NCBI GenBank assembly: GCA_028278625.1
Contig: JANQDY010000088.1
Coordinates: forward strand, 58,665 to 122,664
Reading direction: 5' to 3'
Source of the DNA: Thermodesulfobacteriota bacterium
GTDB taxonomy: Bacteria > Desulfobacterota > DSM-4660 > Desulfatiglandales > Desulfatiglandaceae
DNA length: 64,000 nt
The notes beneath the pieces are model-generated. The model saw nothing but the letters and a program-made list of their open reading frames with translations, was not told where the DNA came from and did not search any database. The position numbers and the translations under genes were made by a program. Below are positions 8,455-18,014 of the stretch, piece by piece (within the stretch, counting starts at the first letter, position 1; each line of letters begins with the position of its first letter).

Positions 8455-9531
8455 ATGAAAGAGAAGCGTTTGGTAATGATGGTATTTCTGGCAACCCTGG
8501 CGGTTTGGCTGCTCGGTTCGGCGCTGACGGCCATGGCCAAAGACAAGCCCGTTTTGCTCAGATATGCGGCCCAGGGGGCGGCCAAGGGGATCCGGGCGGA
8601 AGCGGTCAAGTGGTGGGCCTCTGAAATCGAAAAGCGCACCAAGGGACAGGTGAAATTCAGGTTTTACTGGTCCGGTGCCCTTTTAAAACCGGGTGATGCC
8701 ATGGAAGGTATCGGTGCCGGCACAGCCGACTGCGGCGGTGCCTGGGGAATCTATCATCCCGCCAAAACGCCCTTGTGGACGGTTGCGGATCCGCCCTTTT
8801 CCCACGACAATGCCTATGTGGGCCTGAAAGCCATGCAGGAGATGTTCACCACCTATCAGCCCCTCATCAAAGAGGTGGCGCAATATAACGTTAAGATTCT
8901 GGTGCCCTTTGTCACCGGGATGACCCAGTTGGGCACCACCAAAAAGGAAGTCCGTGTGCCGGAGGATGTTAAGGGGATGAAAATCCGGTTTGCCGGGGGC
9001 CAGTGGGCCAAGTTCTGGAAGTCCTGTGATGCGGTCCCCATCAAGTTGACCCAGGGGGAGGTTTATGAAGCGCTCATGCGGGGTACGGCCGATGCCACCC
9101 AGTCCTATTTCTTCATTCTGGAAGCCTACAAGCACTGGGACGTCATCAAGTATTATTCCGTCATCAACGCCGGAGAGTTGTGCAGTTACGGCTTGGCCAT
9201 CAACCTGGATCGATGGAATGCCTTGTCGCCCGAGATCAAAAAGATCTTTGAAGAGGCGGGTCAAGGATTCGTGAACAAGTATGCAGAAGGGTTGATTGGC
9301 GCGCGAAAGAAAGTGATTCCCAAGGCAGAAAAAAAGGGGATGAAGTTTATCGATTTGACGGAAGCCCAAAGGGCCAAATGGCTGGAAAAGGCAAAACCCT
9401 TCATGGAAGCCTGGGTTACATCCATGGAGAAAAAAGGCCTTCCCGGAAAAGAGACCCAGGAGACCTTTTTGAAGCTGGTGGAAAAGTACGGCCAGGAAGT
9501 GAAAGCCAAAGGATACCCCTGGGAAAAATAG
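8455..9531 (+). CDS. dctP: TRAP transporter substrate-binding protein, DctP family
   Basis: The 358-residue protein has a Sec signal peptide (basic MKEKR, hydrophobic core to ALTAMA, predicted cleavage near residue 24) and then the periplasmic DctP fold. Typical segments are LLRYAAQGAAKG at the start, VRVPEDVKGMKIRFAGGQ for the ligand-binding arginine region, and a long C-terminal helix. AGGAGG at 8442-8447 fits the ATG at 8455 better than the one at 8449. It captures an organic acid in the periplasm and passes it to DctQM, encoded immediately downstream. The following CoA-transferases suggest a carboxylic acid that is then activated. Confidence 0.92.
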   Translation: MKEKRLVMMVFLATLAVWLLGSALTAMAKDKPVLLRYAAQGAAKGIRAEAVKWWASEIEKRTKGQVKFRFYWSGALLKPGDAMEGIGAGTADCGGAWGIYHPAKTPLWTVADPPFSHDNAYVGLKAMQEMFTTYQPLIKEVAQYNVKILVPFVTGMTQLGTTKKEVRVPEDVKGMKIRFAGGQWAKFWKSCDAVPIKLTQGEVYEALMRGTADATQSYFFILEAYKHWDVIKYYSVINAGELCSYGLAINLDRWNALSPEIKKIFEEAGQGFVNKYAEGLIGARKKVIPKAEKKGMKFIDLTEAQRAKWLEKAKPFMEAWVTSMEKKGLPGKETQETFLKLVEKYGQEVKAKGYPWEK

Positions 9532-9558
9532 GGGTTTTCCGGCCGGTGGAGGAGAGCG

Positions 9559-10077
9559 ATGACCAAACAGGAAAACACCACGCCGCTGGGACGTGCATTT
9601 GATCGATTCGTCGGCATTCTCACGGGCGTGGCAGTGGGGCTTCTGGTGCCCATGATGTTTCTGGTAACCGGGGATGTCATCGGCCGATACGTTTTCAACA
9701 GCCCAATACCCGCGGTTTTTGAAATCAACAGCCATTTTCTGATGGTCATGGTGGTTTTCTTTCCACTGGCCTATGTGCATCAAAAAAAGGAGCATGTGTT
9801 CGTTACCCTCTTTACGGATCGCCTTCCGGAACGGGGAAGATCCCTACTGCAAGGGATCTCCGCCCTTCTGGGCTTGATCCTCTATGGCCTCATGGGATGG
9901 TACGGGCTAAAAAAGGCGATCCAGGCAACGCGGCTTCAGGAATACATCCCAGGCATCGTGGATGTCCCTGTTTGGCTCAGCAAATGGATCATCCCCATCG
10001 GCTGCCTTGCCTTTTGCATTGAGTTATTGCGTGACGTCTATAAACAGGCAAAAGGCGTGAGCGGTTTTTCCGCCTAA
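9559..10077 (+). CDS. dctQ: TRAP transporter small permease, DctQ family
   Basis: This 172-residue membrane protein has four hydrophobic segments (around 22-42, 55-75, 100-120 and 140-160), the usual count for the small TRAP subunit. It carries the family-type segment DVIGRYVFNSPIPAVFEIN. It pairs with the DctM subunit 12 bases downstream. A GGAGGAGAGCG ribosome-binding site precedes the start. Confidence 0.9.
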   Translation: MTKQENTTPLGRAFDRFVGILTGVAVGLLVPMMFLVTGDVIGRYVFNSPIPAVFEINSHFLMVMVVFFPLAYVHQKKEHVFVTLFTDRLPERGRSLLQGISALLGLILYGLMGWYGLKKAIQATRLQEYIPGIVDVPVWLSKWIIPIGCLAFCIELLRDVYKQAKGVSGFSA

Positions 10078-10089
10078 AGGAGCGAAAGA

Positions 10090-11406
10090 ATGGAGCCTTG
10101 GGTCATCGGACTTTCGGGAATCGGAATTCTACTGCTCTTGATCGGGCTGCGGATCCATGTGGCTTTTGCCCTGGGTGCCGTGGGGGTGGGCGGATATTTT
10201 GCCATTTTGGGGTGGCGGGCCACCGAAGGGCTGCTGGGCCTGGTACCCTACAGCTTTATCGCCAGCTTCGTGCTCACCACCATTCCATTGTTTCTTTTAA
10301 TGGGGTACATGACCTTTCACGCAGGGCTTACCACGGACATTTACCGGACCGCGCGCCTCTGGCTCAGCCGCGTGCCTGGAGGCCTTGCCATCGCCTCGGT
10401 GGCCGGATGCGCCGCCTTTGCGGCGGCCAGCGGATCATCCCTTGCCACCGCTGCCATGATGGGTAAGGCGGCCATTCCCGAAATGATGCGGCACCGGTAC
10501 AATGGTGGGCTGGCCACGGGTGCCGTGGCGGCGGCCGGCACCATCGGGAGTCTCATCCCGCCGAGCATCCTGCTGATCCTTTACGGTGCCATGACCGAGA
10601 CCTCCATCGGCCAGTTGCTCATCGCCGGTTTTATTCCGGGCATTCTGTCGGCGTTTATCTACATGTTCATGATCTGGGTGAGGGCCCTTCGAAGTCCCGA
10701 TCTCTGCCCCCGGGTCCCTGAGCCCGTCAAATGGGGGGAGCGATTTCAATCCCTCAAGGGAACCTGGGGTATTCTGGCACTTTTCATCCTGGTCATCGGC
10801 GGCATCTATCTGGGACTCTTTACGCCCACGGAAGCGGGGGGCGTTGGGGCCTTTGGGGCTTTCCTGTTCGCACTGATCGTGGGAAAACTCTCATGGAATA
10901 CCTTTAAATCATCCCTGAGCGATACGGTGCGAAGCACTTCACAGATCTTTGCCATTGCCCTTGGCGCGGTGATATTCACCAAATTCATGGCGGTGAGTGA
11001 CGTGCCCAACGTGATCTGTGAATTCATCCTGGCGCTTGAGATCAATCCCTATCTCATTTTAGCGGGCATGTCCCTCATGTACGTTTTCCTGGGGATGTTT
11101 CTGGATACTATCGGCGTGATGCTGTTGACGCTCCCCATCGTGTTTCCGGTCATTGAAACCCTGGGCTTCAGTCCCGTATGGTTCGGCATCATCGTCATCA
11201 AGTACCTGGAGATCGGGCTGATCACCCCGCCCGTGGGTTTGAACGTCTATGTGATCAAGGGGGTGGTGGGGGACAAGATTCCGCTGGAGCAGATTTTCAA
11301 AGGCTGCGCCTGGTTTCTGGCCATGGATATTCTGACCTTGGCCCTTCTCATTGCCTTTCCCCAGATCACCCTCTTCCTTCCGGAAACCATGATGGGAGCC
11401 AATTAG
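10090..11406 (+). CDS. dctM: TRAP transporter large permease, DctM family
   Basis: The 438-residue polytopic protein has about 12 hydrophobic segments. Family motifs include ASGSSLATAAMMGKAAIPEM and GTIGSLIPPSILLILYGA, and a conserved late region FTPTEAGGVGAFGA. DctM forms the Na+-coupled translocation channel with DctQ, driven by DctP. It is co-oriented with the two genes before it and the CoA-transferases after it (8-base gap), suggesting one operon. Confidence 0.93.
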   Translation: MEPWVIGLSGIGILLLLIGLRIHVAFALGAVGVGGYFAILGWRATEGLLGLVPYSFIASFVLTTIPLFLLMGYMTFHAGLTTDIYRTARLWLSRVPGGLAIASVAGCAAFAAASGSSLATAAMMGKAAIPEMMRHRYNGGLATGAVAAAGTIGSLIPPSILLILYGAMTETSIGQLLIAGFIPGILSAFIYMFMIWVRALRSPDLCPRVPEPVKWGERFQSLKGTWGILALFILVIGGIYLGLFTPTEAGGVGAFGAFLFALIVGKLSWNTFKSSLSDTVRSTSQIFAIALGAVIFTKFMAVSDVPNVICEFILALEINPYLILAGMSLMYVFLGMFLDTIGVMLLTLPIVFPVIETLGFSPVWFGIIVIKYLEIGLITPPVGLNVYVIKGVVGDKIPLEQIFKGCAWFLAMDILTLALLIAFPQITLFLPETMMGAN

Positions 11407-11413
11407 AAGAACC

Positions 11414-12673
11414 ATGAGCACAAGTAATAACGGCCTGCTCGAAGGCTACCGGATTCTTGACCTATGTGACGAAAAGGGCCTAATGGCCGGAAAGCTGCTG
11501 GGGGATTTGGGAGCCCAGGTCATCAAGGTGGAACCGCCCCATGGGGATCGGTCCCGCCGAATCGGACCTTTTTGGGGGAATGAAGAGGACCCGGAAAAAA
11601 GCCTTTTCTTCTTGGCGTATAACACCAGCAAAAAAGGGATTACCCTGGACATCGAAAGACCGGAAGGGCGGACACTGCTTCGGCGGCTCGTTTCAAAGTG
11701 CGATGTTCTGCTTGAGTCTTTTGATCCCGGTTATCTCGAAGCATTGGGACTGGGGTACGATGACCTCACGCAGGAAAACCCTCACCTCATCATGACCGCC
11801 ATCACCCCTTTCGGTTCCACGGGACCTTACCATGCCTATGCCGGCACCGACCTGGTACTCTGGGCCCTTTCGGGGCTACTCTTTATCTGCGGGGATCCGG
11901 ATCGGCCCCCCATCCGTATCACCCTTTCCCAGGCCTTTCAGCACGCGGGATGCGATGGGGCAACGGGGACGGCCATGGCTCTCTTTCACCGGGGAAACAC
12001 CGGAGTGGGCCAGAAGGTGGCGGTTTCCGCCCTTAAGGCCATGGAGCGGGTCGCCTATACGGCCCATAACCTCTGGGATGCCCGGGGCAAGATCTTAAGG
12101 CGCCCCGGGAGCGGATTGCGCATACCGCCGCTGGGAACCACAACGCCGGTCATATGGCCCTGTAAGGACGGCTTTGTGGCCTTTTATCTCTTCGGCGGCC
12201 AGATGGGGGCCGTCAGCAATCCGGCACTGACGCGCTGGATGGCCAAAGAGGGGCTGGCCACCCGGAAAATGAAAACCATGGACTGGCCCAAATTCGACAT
12301 CGGCCGAACCCCTCAGGAAGAGATCGATGAGGCGATTGTATTCCCCATTCGAAACTTCTTTCTGGCCCACACCCAGCAGGAGCTGTGGCAAGAGGGGGTC
12401 AAGCGCCGGGTAATGGTCTACCCCGTAAACGACGCCAAAGGTGTTTTGGCGGAGGCACAGCTTCAAGAGCGGAAATTCTGGGTGCGCATGGCCCATCCGC
12501 CAAAGGGTAAAACCCTTTTGTATCCGGGCGCTTTTGTTAAGACCAAAGGGGATCTCTGCGGTCCCAGATCTCCTGCTCCCGGCATCGGCCAGCACAACGA
12601 AGAGGTCTACGGGGAACTGCTGGGAATGGATGAGCGGGAACTGAACGGGCTGAAACAAGAAGGGATTATCTGA
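11414..12673 (+). CDS. Family III CoA-transferase (CaiB/BaiF), probable non-catalytic partner
   Basis: This 419-residue protein has the CaiB/BaiF interlocked-dimer fold: early ILDLCDEKGLMAGKLLGDLG, GAQVIKVEPPHGD and FFLAYNTSKKGITLDI. By counting back from the conserved 'AL..R..TG.GQ' block, the position of the catalytic aspartate is occupied by Phe/Gln near residues 175-176 (LSQAFQHAG). The next gene keeps the Asp. A heteromeric pair with one active and one structural subunit, as seen in benzylsuccinate or phthalate CoA-transferases, is the likely arrangement. The residue-level statement rests on a manual alignment. Confidence 0.85.
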   Translation: MSTSNNGLLEGYRILDLCDEKGLMAGKLLGDLGAQVIKVEPPHGDRSRRIGPFWGNEEDPEKSLFFLAYNTSKKGITLDIERPEGRTLLRRLVSKCDVLLESFDPGYLEALGLGYDDLTQENPHLIMTAITPFGSTGPYHAYAGTDLVLWALSGLLFICGDPDRPPIRITLSQAFQHAGCDGATGTAMALFHRGNTGVGQKVAVSALKAMERVAYTAHNLWDARGKILRRPGSGLRIPPLGTTTPVIWPCKDGFVAFYLFGGQMGAVSNPALTRWMAKEGLATRKMKTMDWPKFDIGRTPQEEIDEAIVFPIRNFFLAHTQQELWQEGVKRRVMVYPVNDAKGVLAEAQLQERKFWVRMAHPPKGKTLLYPGAFVKTKGDLCGPRSPAPGIGQHNEEVYGELLGMDERELNGLKQEGII

Positions 12674-12685
12674 GAGGGTAGATTC

Positions 12686-13897
12686 ATGGACACGCAAATC
12701 TTAGAAGGGATCCGCATCGTGGAATTCGGCTGGGCCGTGGTGGGGCCCCTCACCACCAGCTGGGCCGGCGGATACGGGGCCCAAGTCATCAAGGTGGAGA
12801 CCCGGACCCGACCCGACATCATCCGGTCCATGACCCCCTTCAAGAACGACCGGGTCAACCTGGATAATTCCCTCTTTTTCGGTCGTGAAAACGCCAGCAA
12901 ACTGAGCATTGCCTTGAACCTGAAACATCCCAAGGGGGTGGACCTGGCCAAAGACCTGGTCTCAAGAAGTGATGTGGTGCTGGACAGTTACACTGCCGGG
13001 GTCATGGAAAAAAACGGGCTGGGGTATGAGGATCTCAAAGCCGTGAAATCGGATATCATCATGCTCAGCTCCTGCATGTACGGCCAAACGGGAAAACTTC
13101 GGTCTATGCCGGGATACGGCGTACCGCTCACGGCCATCAGCGGGCTGACCTACCTTTGCGGATGGCCTGACCGCCAGCCCACCGGTCCTTACGGTTCATA
13201 CACCGACTACCTGGTGCCGCGGTTCAACCTGCTGGCCATTGCCTCGGCCCTTGATTATCGGCGCCGCACGGGCAAGGGGATCTATCTGGATGCGGCCCAA
13301 TTGGAATCCAGCGTGCAGTTCGTCTCCCCGACCCTTCTGGACTACCAGGCCAACGGGCATGTTGCCGGGCCTTCGGGAAACCGGGATCCCCATGGTGCCC
13401 CCCACGGCGTTTATCGCTGTAAGGGCAAGGAGAAGTGGATCGCCATCACCGTCATGAATCAGGAGCAGTGGCTGGGGTTCTGCCGGGCCCTTGAAAATCC
13501 GTCCTGGACACGATCGTCGGCATTTGAAAGCCAGGCCGCCCGAAAAGAGAATGAAGAAGAGCTGGACCAACATATCAGCGCATGGACCGCCGATCGGGAA
13601 GCCAGCGAAGTCATGGAAATGCTTCAGGCACACGGGATTCCCGCGGGTGTCGCCAATACGGGCCGGGACCTTGGCAGTGATCCGCAGCTTTTGCACGACG
13701 GATATTTCAAGCGCCTCAGCCATCCTGAAATGGGGGAGATGGATTACGCCTCCCACGCCATTACCTTTTCCCGTTCCCCCCAAAAGATAAAACCGTCTCC
13801 CTGCCTGGGGGAGCACACGGAGCGGATTTGCCGGGAAATACTGGGTCTGAGCGGTGAGACCTTTGACCAATTGAAACGTGAAGGAGTCTTTGAATGA
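12686..13897 (+). CDS. Family III CoA-transferase (CaiB/BaiF), catalytic type
   Basis: The 403-residue CaiB/BaiF protein retains the expected nucleophilic aspartate (D174 in YGSYTDYLVP), 18 residues before the 'ALDYRRRTGKG' block. Other family segments are IRIVEFGWAVVGPL, GAQVIKVETR and SIALNLKHPKG. These enzymes move CoA from a donor such as succinyl-CoA to a carboxylic acid via an aspartyl-CoA thioester. It is 12 bases after its paralogue and overlaps the following hydratase by 4 bases (ATGA), so it is tightly coupled. The acid imported by the TRAP system is the obvious candidate acceptor. Confidence 0.88.
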   Translation: MDTQILEGIRIVEFGWAVVGPLTTSWAGGYGAQVIKVETRTRPDIIRSMTPFKNDRVNLDNSLFFGRENASKLSIALNLKHPKGVDLAKDLVSRSDVVLDSYTAGVMEKNGLGYEDLKAVKSDIIMLSSCMYGQTGKLRSMPGYGVPLTAISGLTYLCGWPDRQPTGPYGSYTDYLVPRFNLLAIASALDYRRRTGKGIYLDAAQLESSVQFVSPTLLDYQANGHVAGPSGNRDPHGAPHGVYRCKGKEKWIAITVMNQEQWLGFCRALENPSWTRSSAFESQAARKENEEELDQHISAWTADREASEVMEMLQAHGIPAGVANTGRDLGSDPQLLHDGYFKRLSHPEMGEMDYASHAITFSRSPQKIKPSPCLGEHTERICREILGLSGETFDQLKREGVFE

Positions 13898-15045
13898 GCG
13901 AAAAGCCGTCCCAGGACCTCATCGCCAGTGGGGTACGAAAATACCGGAAAAAATGGGAAGGGGCCCTTTTGTCGCCACCCGTGAGCACCCATGTGGTCAC
14001 CCGGGACGCCATCCGGCACTATGCCAACGGCCTCGGAGATGACAACCCCCTGTGGCACAGCAGGGACCATGGGGAAAAGAGCATTTACGGAGGCGGAATC
14101 GCCCCGCCCACTTTTTTAAACGCCGTAAGCGAAGCCCAGGCCATCGTGGGGCTTCCTGGGCTCATCGCCACCTTCGTGGGGGCCGAATGGGAGTGGTTCC
14201 GGCCCATCCGTACCGGCGACCGGTTTTCCGTGACCAATCAACTGCTTCCCCTGATGGACAAAACAAAGGAAAAGGGTCCCAGGCAGTATCTTCAATCGGG
14301 CATACTGCGCTATATGACAGGGCCAGAAACAGTGGTCGGCCAGTGTACCTGGCGCATGATGCGAAGCGAAATCAAGTTGAGTGGAAAGGGGTCCGAAAAA
14401 AAAAGTGAAAAGACCGTTAAAACAAACAAGGCTCACAATTATTCCGAAGCGGATCTTATGAGAATCTATTCGGATATTGAAAACGAGGAGGTTCGCGGCA
14501 ATGCGCCCCGCTACTTGGAAGATGTCAACGAAGGGGAAGAGATCCCGGCAGTCGTCAAAGGCCCCCTCACCCTTTCCGACATGGTGGCCTGGGCAAGTGG
14601 GATTTCCTGGCATCGCATGGCCCTGGCCCATGGGCCCAAGCTCAGATTCCTTCGAAATAATCCGGGGCTCGGCTACAGGGATCCCCGCACAAATACGCCC
14701 GAACCCATCGCCAACTCCCATTTCGATGCTGAAGCCGCGGGGATTCTTATGGGGTCCCCGCTCCCCCTGGATCTGGGTTTTCAGCGGGTGGCCTGGCTGA
14801 GCCACCCCTTAACCAACTGGATGGGAGATCACGGTTTCCTGAAAAACCTAAAGGTGCGTCTGAAAGGGTTTGTCCGCTTCGGGGATACCAACTGGTGCCG
14901 GGGCAGGGTGATCCGGACCCGGCATGAAGCGGGTCAGGCACACATCGAGCTGGCAGTGTGGGCGGAAAACCAGCGTGGCGAAACCACGGCCCATGGCAAT
15001 GCGGTTGTTGTTCTGCCCATGCGAAAAACCGATGCAGGTGCATAG
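13894..15045 (+). CDS. Double hot-dog acyl-CoA hydratase (MaoC / FAS1-dehydratase-like)
   Basis: This 383-residue protein has two hot-dog-like halves. The first (about 25-160) carries the hydratase-2-like sequence YANGLGDDNPLWHS...GGGIAPPTFL with Asp and His expected for catalysis. The second begins near PLTLSDMVAWASGISWH and ends in a beta-rich stretch. A linker of Lys and Ser residues (about 165-190) separates them. It probably hydrates an enoyl-CoA made after CoA transfer or ligation. Its ATG overlaps the CoA-transferase stop. Confidence 0.8.
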   Translation: MSEKPSQDLIASGVRKYRKKWEGALLSPPVSTHVVTRDAIRHYANGLGDDNPLWHSRDHGEKSIYGGGIAPPTFLNAVSEAQAIVGLPGLIATFVGAEWEWFRPIRTGDRFSVTNQLLPLMDKTKEKGPRQYLQSGILRYMTGPETVVGQCTWRMMRSEIKLSGKGSEKKSEKTVKTNKAHNYSEADLMRIYSDIENEEVRGNAPRYLEDVNEGEEIPAVVKGPLTLSDMVAWASGISWHRMALAHGPKLRFLRNNPGLGYRDPRTNTPEPIANSHFDAEAAGILMGSPLPLDLGFQRVAWLSHPLTNWMGDHGFLKNLKVRLKGFVRFGDTNWCRGRVIRTRHEAGQAHIELAVWAENQRGETTAHGNAVVVLPMRKTDAGA

Positions 15046-15076
15046 AAACGCCTTGGACCATAAGGAGAGAGGAAAA

Positions 15077-16792
15077 ATGGAAAAGGAGCGTCTCAAAGAA
15101 GAACTGGAGGAGATGGGACTCCTGGTCCACCAGCTTGAAAAATGGGCCCTCATGCGCCCTGGGAAAACCTTTTTTTACTACGGAGAAGAGGATCAGCATT
15201 ATACCTACGAGGCCTTTAACGGCCTTTCAAATCGCATTGCCAACAATCTTAGGGAGTTGGGAATCGAAAAAGGCGACCGGGTCTCCCTGTATCTCAAAAA
15301 TCCCCTGGTCACCATCTTGAGCATGTTCGCTCTCTGGAAACTGGGAGCCGTCTTTTGCCCCACCAATTTTCTGTACAAGGGAAGGCTCCTGTCCTATCAG
15401 TTGAACGATACGGACCCGAAACTGATCATTCTTGAAAACGGCCGGGAACCCCTCTTAAACGACATAAAAGATCAAGTGAAATGCCGTCGGGTGGCCCTTT
15501 ACCGGCCGCAGATGGGGCAGCACGATTTCAATCCCGAGACAAGGGATTATAAGCTGGACGGGGAATTTGAGGTAACCCCCTTTTCACGGCTCTTCACAGG
15601 GAACTCCCACAGCCCCGGCGGTTCCATCAATTACTGGGACACGGCCAACATTGTCTACACCTCAGGTACCACCGGGCCTCCCAAAGGGGTGGTCCAGTCC
15701 CATCGCTGGCTGCAGAACTACTGCTTTTACGGGGTTAAGCTCCTCCACCCGGAGGATGTGGTCTATTGTGACCTTCCCCTCTACCACGTGGGCGGGGCTT
15801 TTTCACTGGTGGGGCGGGCCGCCTGGCGGGGCTGTACCGTGGCGGTCTGGGACCGGTTCAGCGCATCCGATTTCTGGAAAAGAATCCATCAGAGCGGTGC
15901 CAGCTACACACTGCTCCTGGATGTGGTGATGCCCTGGCTCATGAAACACGACCCCACGGACAATGATCGGAACAACACCCTGCGCCGGGTGCATATGCAG
16001 CCCCTACCCGAATACCACCATGAATTCGCCAGGCGATTCGGCATCGATTTCGTGAACGTGGGATACGGTGCCACGGAAATCGGCTATGTCTGTGCCGGCT
16101 TGATCGACGAAACCGCCGACGGCGGCGGGACGCCCGGGGAATTTCAGAAAGGGTATTCAAAAGAAGAGGTGCTCAAGGTGGCAGGAGACCTGGGGATGCC
16201 GGTCAAGCCGGGCCACGAGCCCATTCAGAAAGGATTCATGGGCACCCCGTGCCTCCTCCATGAAATGGCCATTTTGAATGAACGGGATGAGGAACTGAGG
16301 ACCGGACAGTATGGTCAGATCGGGTTGAGGAGCCGGCTGCCCTACGTGCTTTTGAACGAATACTTCAACAAGCCTGAAGCCACGGCCGAGGCCTTTCGAA
16401 ATCTCTGGTTTCACACGGGAGACGGGGCGTATCGGGATGCGGCGGGATACTGCTATTTTGTGGACAGGATGGGCGGGTTCATTCGTGTCAAGGGGGAAAA
16501 TATCTCCTCCTTCCAGATCGAGGATTTCATCAATACCCATCCCCAAATACAGATGTCGGCCGCCTTCTCCGTTCCCGCCGCCGAAGGCCTCGAGGACGAC
16601 ATCGTGGTTTTCGCGGTGCCGGTGGAGGACTCCGGACTGGACGTGGAAGACCTTCGCAGTTGGACCATAGGCGAAATGCCCAAGTACATGTGGCCCAAAC
16701 ATATCCGCCTGGTGGAAGCACTTCCCCGAACCCCTACCCATAAGGTTGAAAAATACAAACTGCGGGAACTGATTCTTGAGGAAACATCATGA
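15077..16792 (+). CDS. Acyl-CoA synthetase, AMP-binding (ANL) family
   Basis: This 571-residue ANL enzyme has the P-loop-like YTSGTTGPPKG, the adenine-contacting GYGATEIG, LWFHTGDGAY, the hinge region (VKGENISSFQIED) and a C-terminal lysine region (PRTPTHKVEKYKLRE) where the usual TGK is THK. It makes acyl-AMP and then acyl-CoA. An insertion around residues 355-400 (GGTPGEFQKGYSKEE) is uncommon. The start at 15077 has GGAGAGAGG upstream; an in-frame start further up lies inside the hydratase gene. It overlaps the hydrolase gene by 4 bases. Having both CoA-transferase and ligase implies two acids or two steps to activate. Confidence 0.9.
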   Translation: MEKERLKEELEEMGLLVHQLEKWALMRPGKTFFYYGEEDQHYTYEAFNGLSNRIANNLRELGIEKGDRVSLYLKNPLVTILSMFALWKLGAVFCPTNFLYKGRLLSYQLNDTDPKLIILENGREPLLNDIKDQVKCRRVALYRPQMGQHDFNPETRDYKLDGEFEVTPFSRLFTGNSHSPGGSINYWDTANIVYTSGTTGPPKGVVQSHRWLQNYCFYGVKLLHPEDVVYCDLPLYHVGGAFSLVGRAAWRGCTVAVWDRFSASDFWKRIHQSGASYTLLLDVVMPWLMKHDPTDNDRNNTLRRVHMQPLPEYHHEFARRFGIDFVNVGYGATEIGYVCAGLIDETADGGGTPGEFQKGYSKEEVLKVAGDLGMPVKPGHEPIQKGFMGTPCLLHEMAILNERDEELRTGQYGQIGLRSRLPYVLLNEYFNKPEATAEAFRNLWFHTGDGAYRDAAGYCYFVDRMGGFIRVKGENISSFQIEDFINTHPQIQMSAAFSVPAAEGLEDDIVVFAVPVEDSGLDVEDLRSWTIGEMPKYMWPKHIRLVEALPRTPTHKVEKYKLRELILEETS

Positions 16793-17640
16793 CCGAACCC
16801 ATCATGAAAACCGTTCCGGGGCAGGGTGTCAGTATTCAACTGGCCCGATGGGGGGAAACCGGTAGGACTCTCTTTTGTATTCACGGAATTGCGGCCAACT
16901 GCCGCTGTTGGGATACCCTGGCGTCAACCCTTGCACCCGAGCACCGGGTCATTGCCATGGATTTGCGGGGGCGGGGGCGGTCGGATCATCCCCCATCCGG
17001 CTATTCCCTTCACCATCATATGGAAGATATTCTCTCGGTCCTGGACCATCTGGAAATTCGGAAAACCGCTATCATGGGACACTCCATGGGCGCTTCCCTC
17101 GCCGTCGCTTTGGGAGCGTTACATCCGGACCGGGTGGAGCGAATGGTTCTGATGGACGGGGGCGGCAAACTGTCCCTGAGGCAACTGGTCAAAGTGGCTC
17201 GGGGGATACAGCCGTCCCTGGATCGGCTGGGACGGGTCTTCCCTTCCTTTGAAGCGTATTGTGGGCATATGAAAAAGGCCCCCTATTTCAATCATTGGAC
17301 GTCCCGCCTTGAGGCCTATTTCCGGTATGACGCGGAAGATGTAACAGGCGGAGTGCGATCCCGCATCCATCCGGATCATGTTCGGGAAGACCGGGAGAAT
17401 ATGGGCAAGATCGACAACTCAGAATACTACGGCAAGATCCGTTGCCCGGTGCTGATCCTTCGGGCCACGGAGGGCATGCTGGGAGACGATGACCTGACGC
17501 TGCCCCTGGAGGCGGCGGAGCGGATGGTTGCGGAAATCCTCCATGCCCGCTGTGTGGACATACCGGGGACCAATCATTATACCATCGTTTTTGAGCAAAA
17601 CGACGCGCGGGATCGCACGATTGCCGATTTTCTTGCCTGA
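16789..17640 (+). CDS. Alpha/beta hydrolase
   Basis: This 283-residue protein has the alpha/beta-hydrolase fold with oxyanion HGIAANCRCWD, nucleophile elbow GHSMGAS and a likely catalytic His in GTNHY near the C-terminus. It is a clear paralogue of the hydrolase at 42677-43534 (shared ANCRCWD, MDLRGRG, GGVRSR, CPVLILRATEG). It closes the TRAP/CoA-transferase operon, overlapping the ligase by 4 bases. It could be a thioesterase or a ring-fission C-C hydrolase; the sequence does not decide. Confidence 0.88.
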   Translation: MTEPIMKTVPGQGVSIQLARWGETGRTLFCIHGIAANCRCWDTLASTLAPEHRVIAMDLRGRGRSDHPPSGYSLHHHMEDILSVLDHLEIRKTAIMGHSMGASLAVALGALHPDRVERMVLMDGGGKLSLRQLVKVARGIQPSLDRLGRVFPSFEAYCGHMKKAPYFNHWTSRLEAYFRYDAEDVTGGVRSRIHPDHVREDRENMGKIDNSEYYGKIRCPVLILRATEGMLGDDDLTLPLEAAERMVAEILHARCVDIPGTNHYTIVFEQNDARDRTIADFLA

Positions 17641-17717
17641 CGATACGGTTTTTGGGATATTGACCAAATCCCACGCGCCCGTCCACAGGCCCATGCGAAT
17701 CCTCGCAAATGGTGATA

Positions 17718-18014
17718 TTATGCTAAAATCTCATTTGTCGGTAGTATCTGTTTGCCGTGCCGAATCGTAAGAATTGATATTTGTTTCTTTTCAATCCGAT
17801 AAATGATGCGGTAATTCCCGAAAATTAGCTCCCGAAACTGGCTGCTTTTAATTTCAGGCACCAGTCTGCCAATTTCGGGAGAGGATTTCAGTTGTTCGAC
17901 TTTTGAAAATACCGTGTTAATCCAATTCGCTGCTGCAGATGGTTTGTCTTGGGCAATATATTCCGCTATCTCTGAAGCTCTATCAATGGCTAACGGCGAC
18001 CAGATGATTCTCAT
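17718..18014 (-). CDS. parE: ParE/RelE-superfamily toxin
   Basis: This 98-residue protein has the ParE pattern: WSPLAIDRASEIAEYIAQDK, a mid-region LKSSPEIGRLVPEI and the C-terminal FRELIFGNYRIIYRIE. ParE toxins inhibit gyrase, whereas RelE toxins cleave mRNA. The SPEIGRLVPE and YRIIY segments favour ParE. It overlaps its antitoxin by 4 bases (ATGA), the standard coupled arrangement with the antitoxin first. It appears intact. Confidence 0.85.
   Translation of the reverse strand: MRIIWSPLAIDRASEIAEYIAQDKPSAAANWINTVFSKVEQLKSSPEIGRLVPEIKSSQFRELIFGNYRIIYRIEKKQISILTIRHGKQILPTNEILA

Noticed and set aside
8683..9795. Long minus-strand open frame across dctP and dctQ
   Set aside because: It is antisense to two well-supported TRAP genes and has no recognisable motif.
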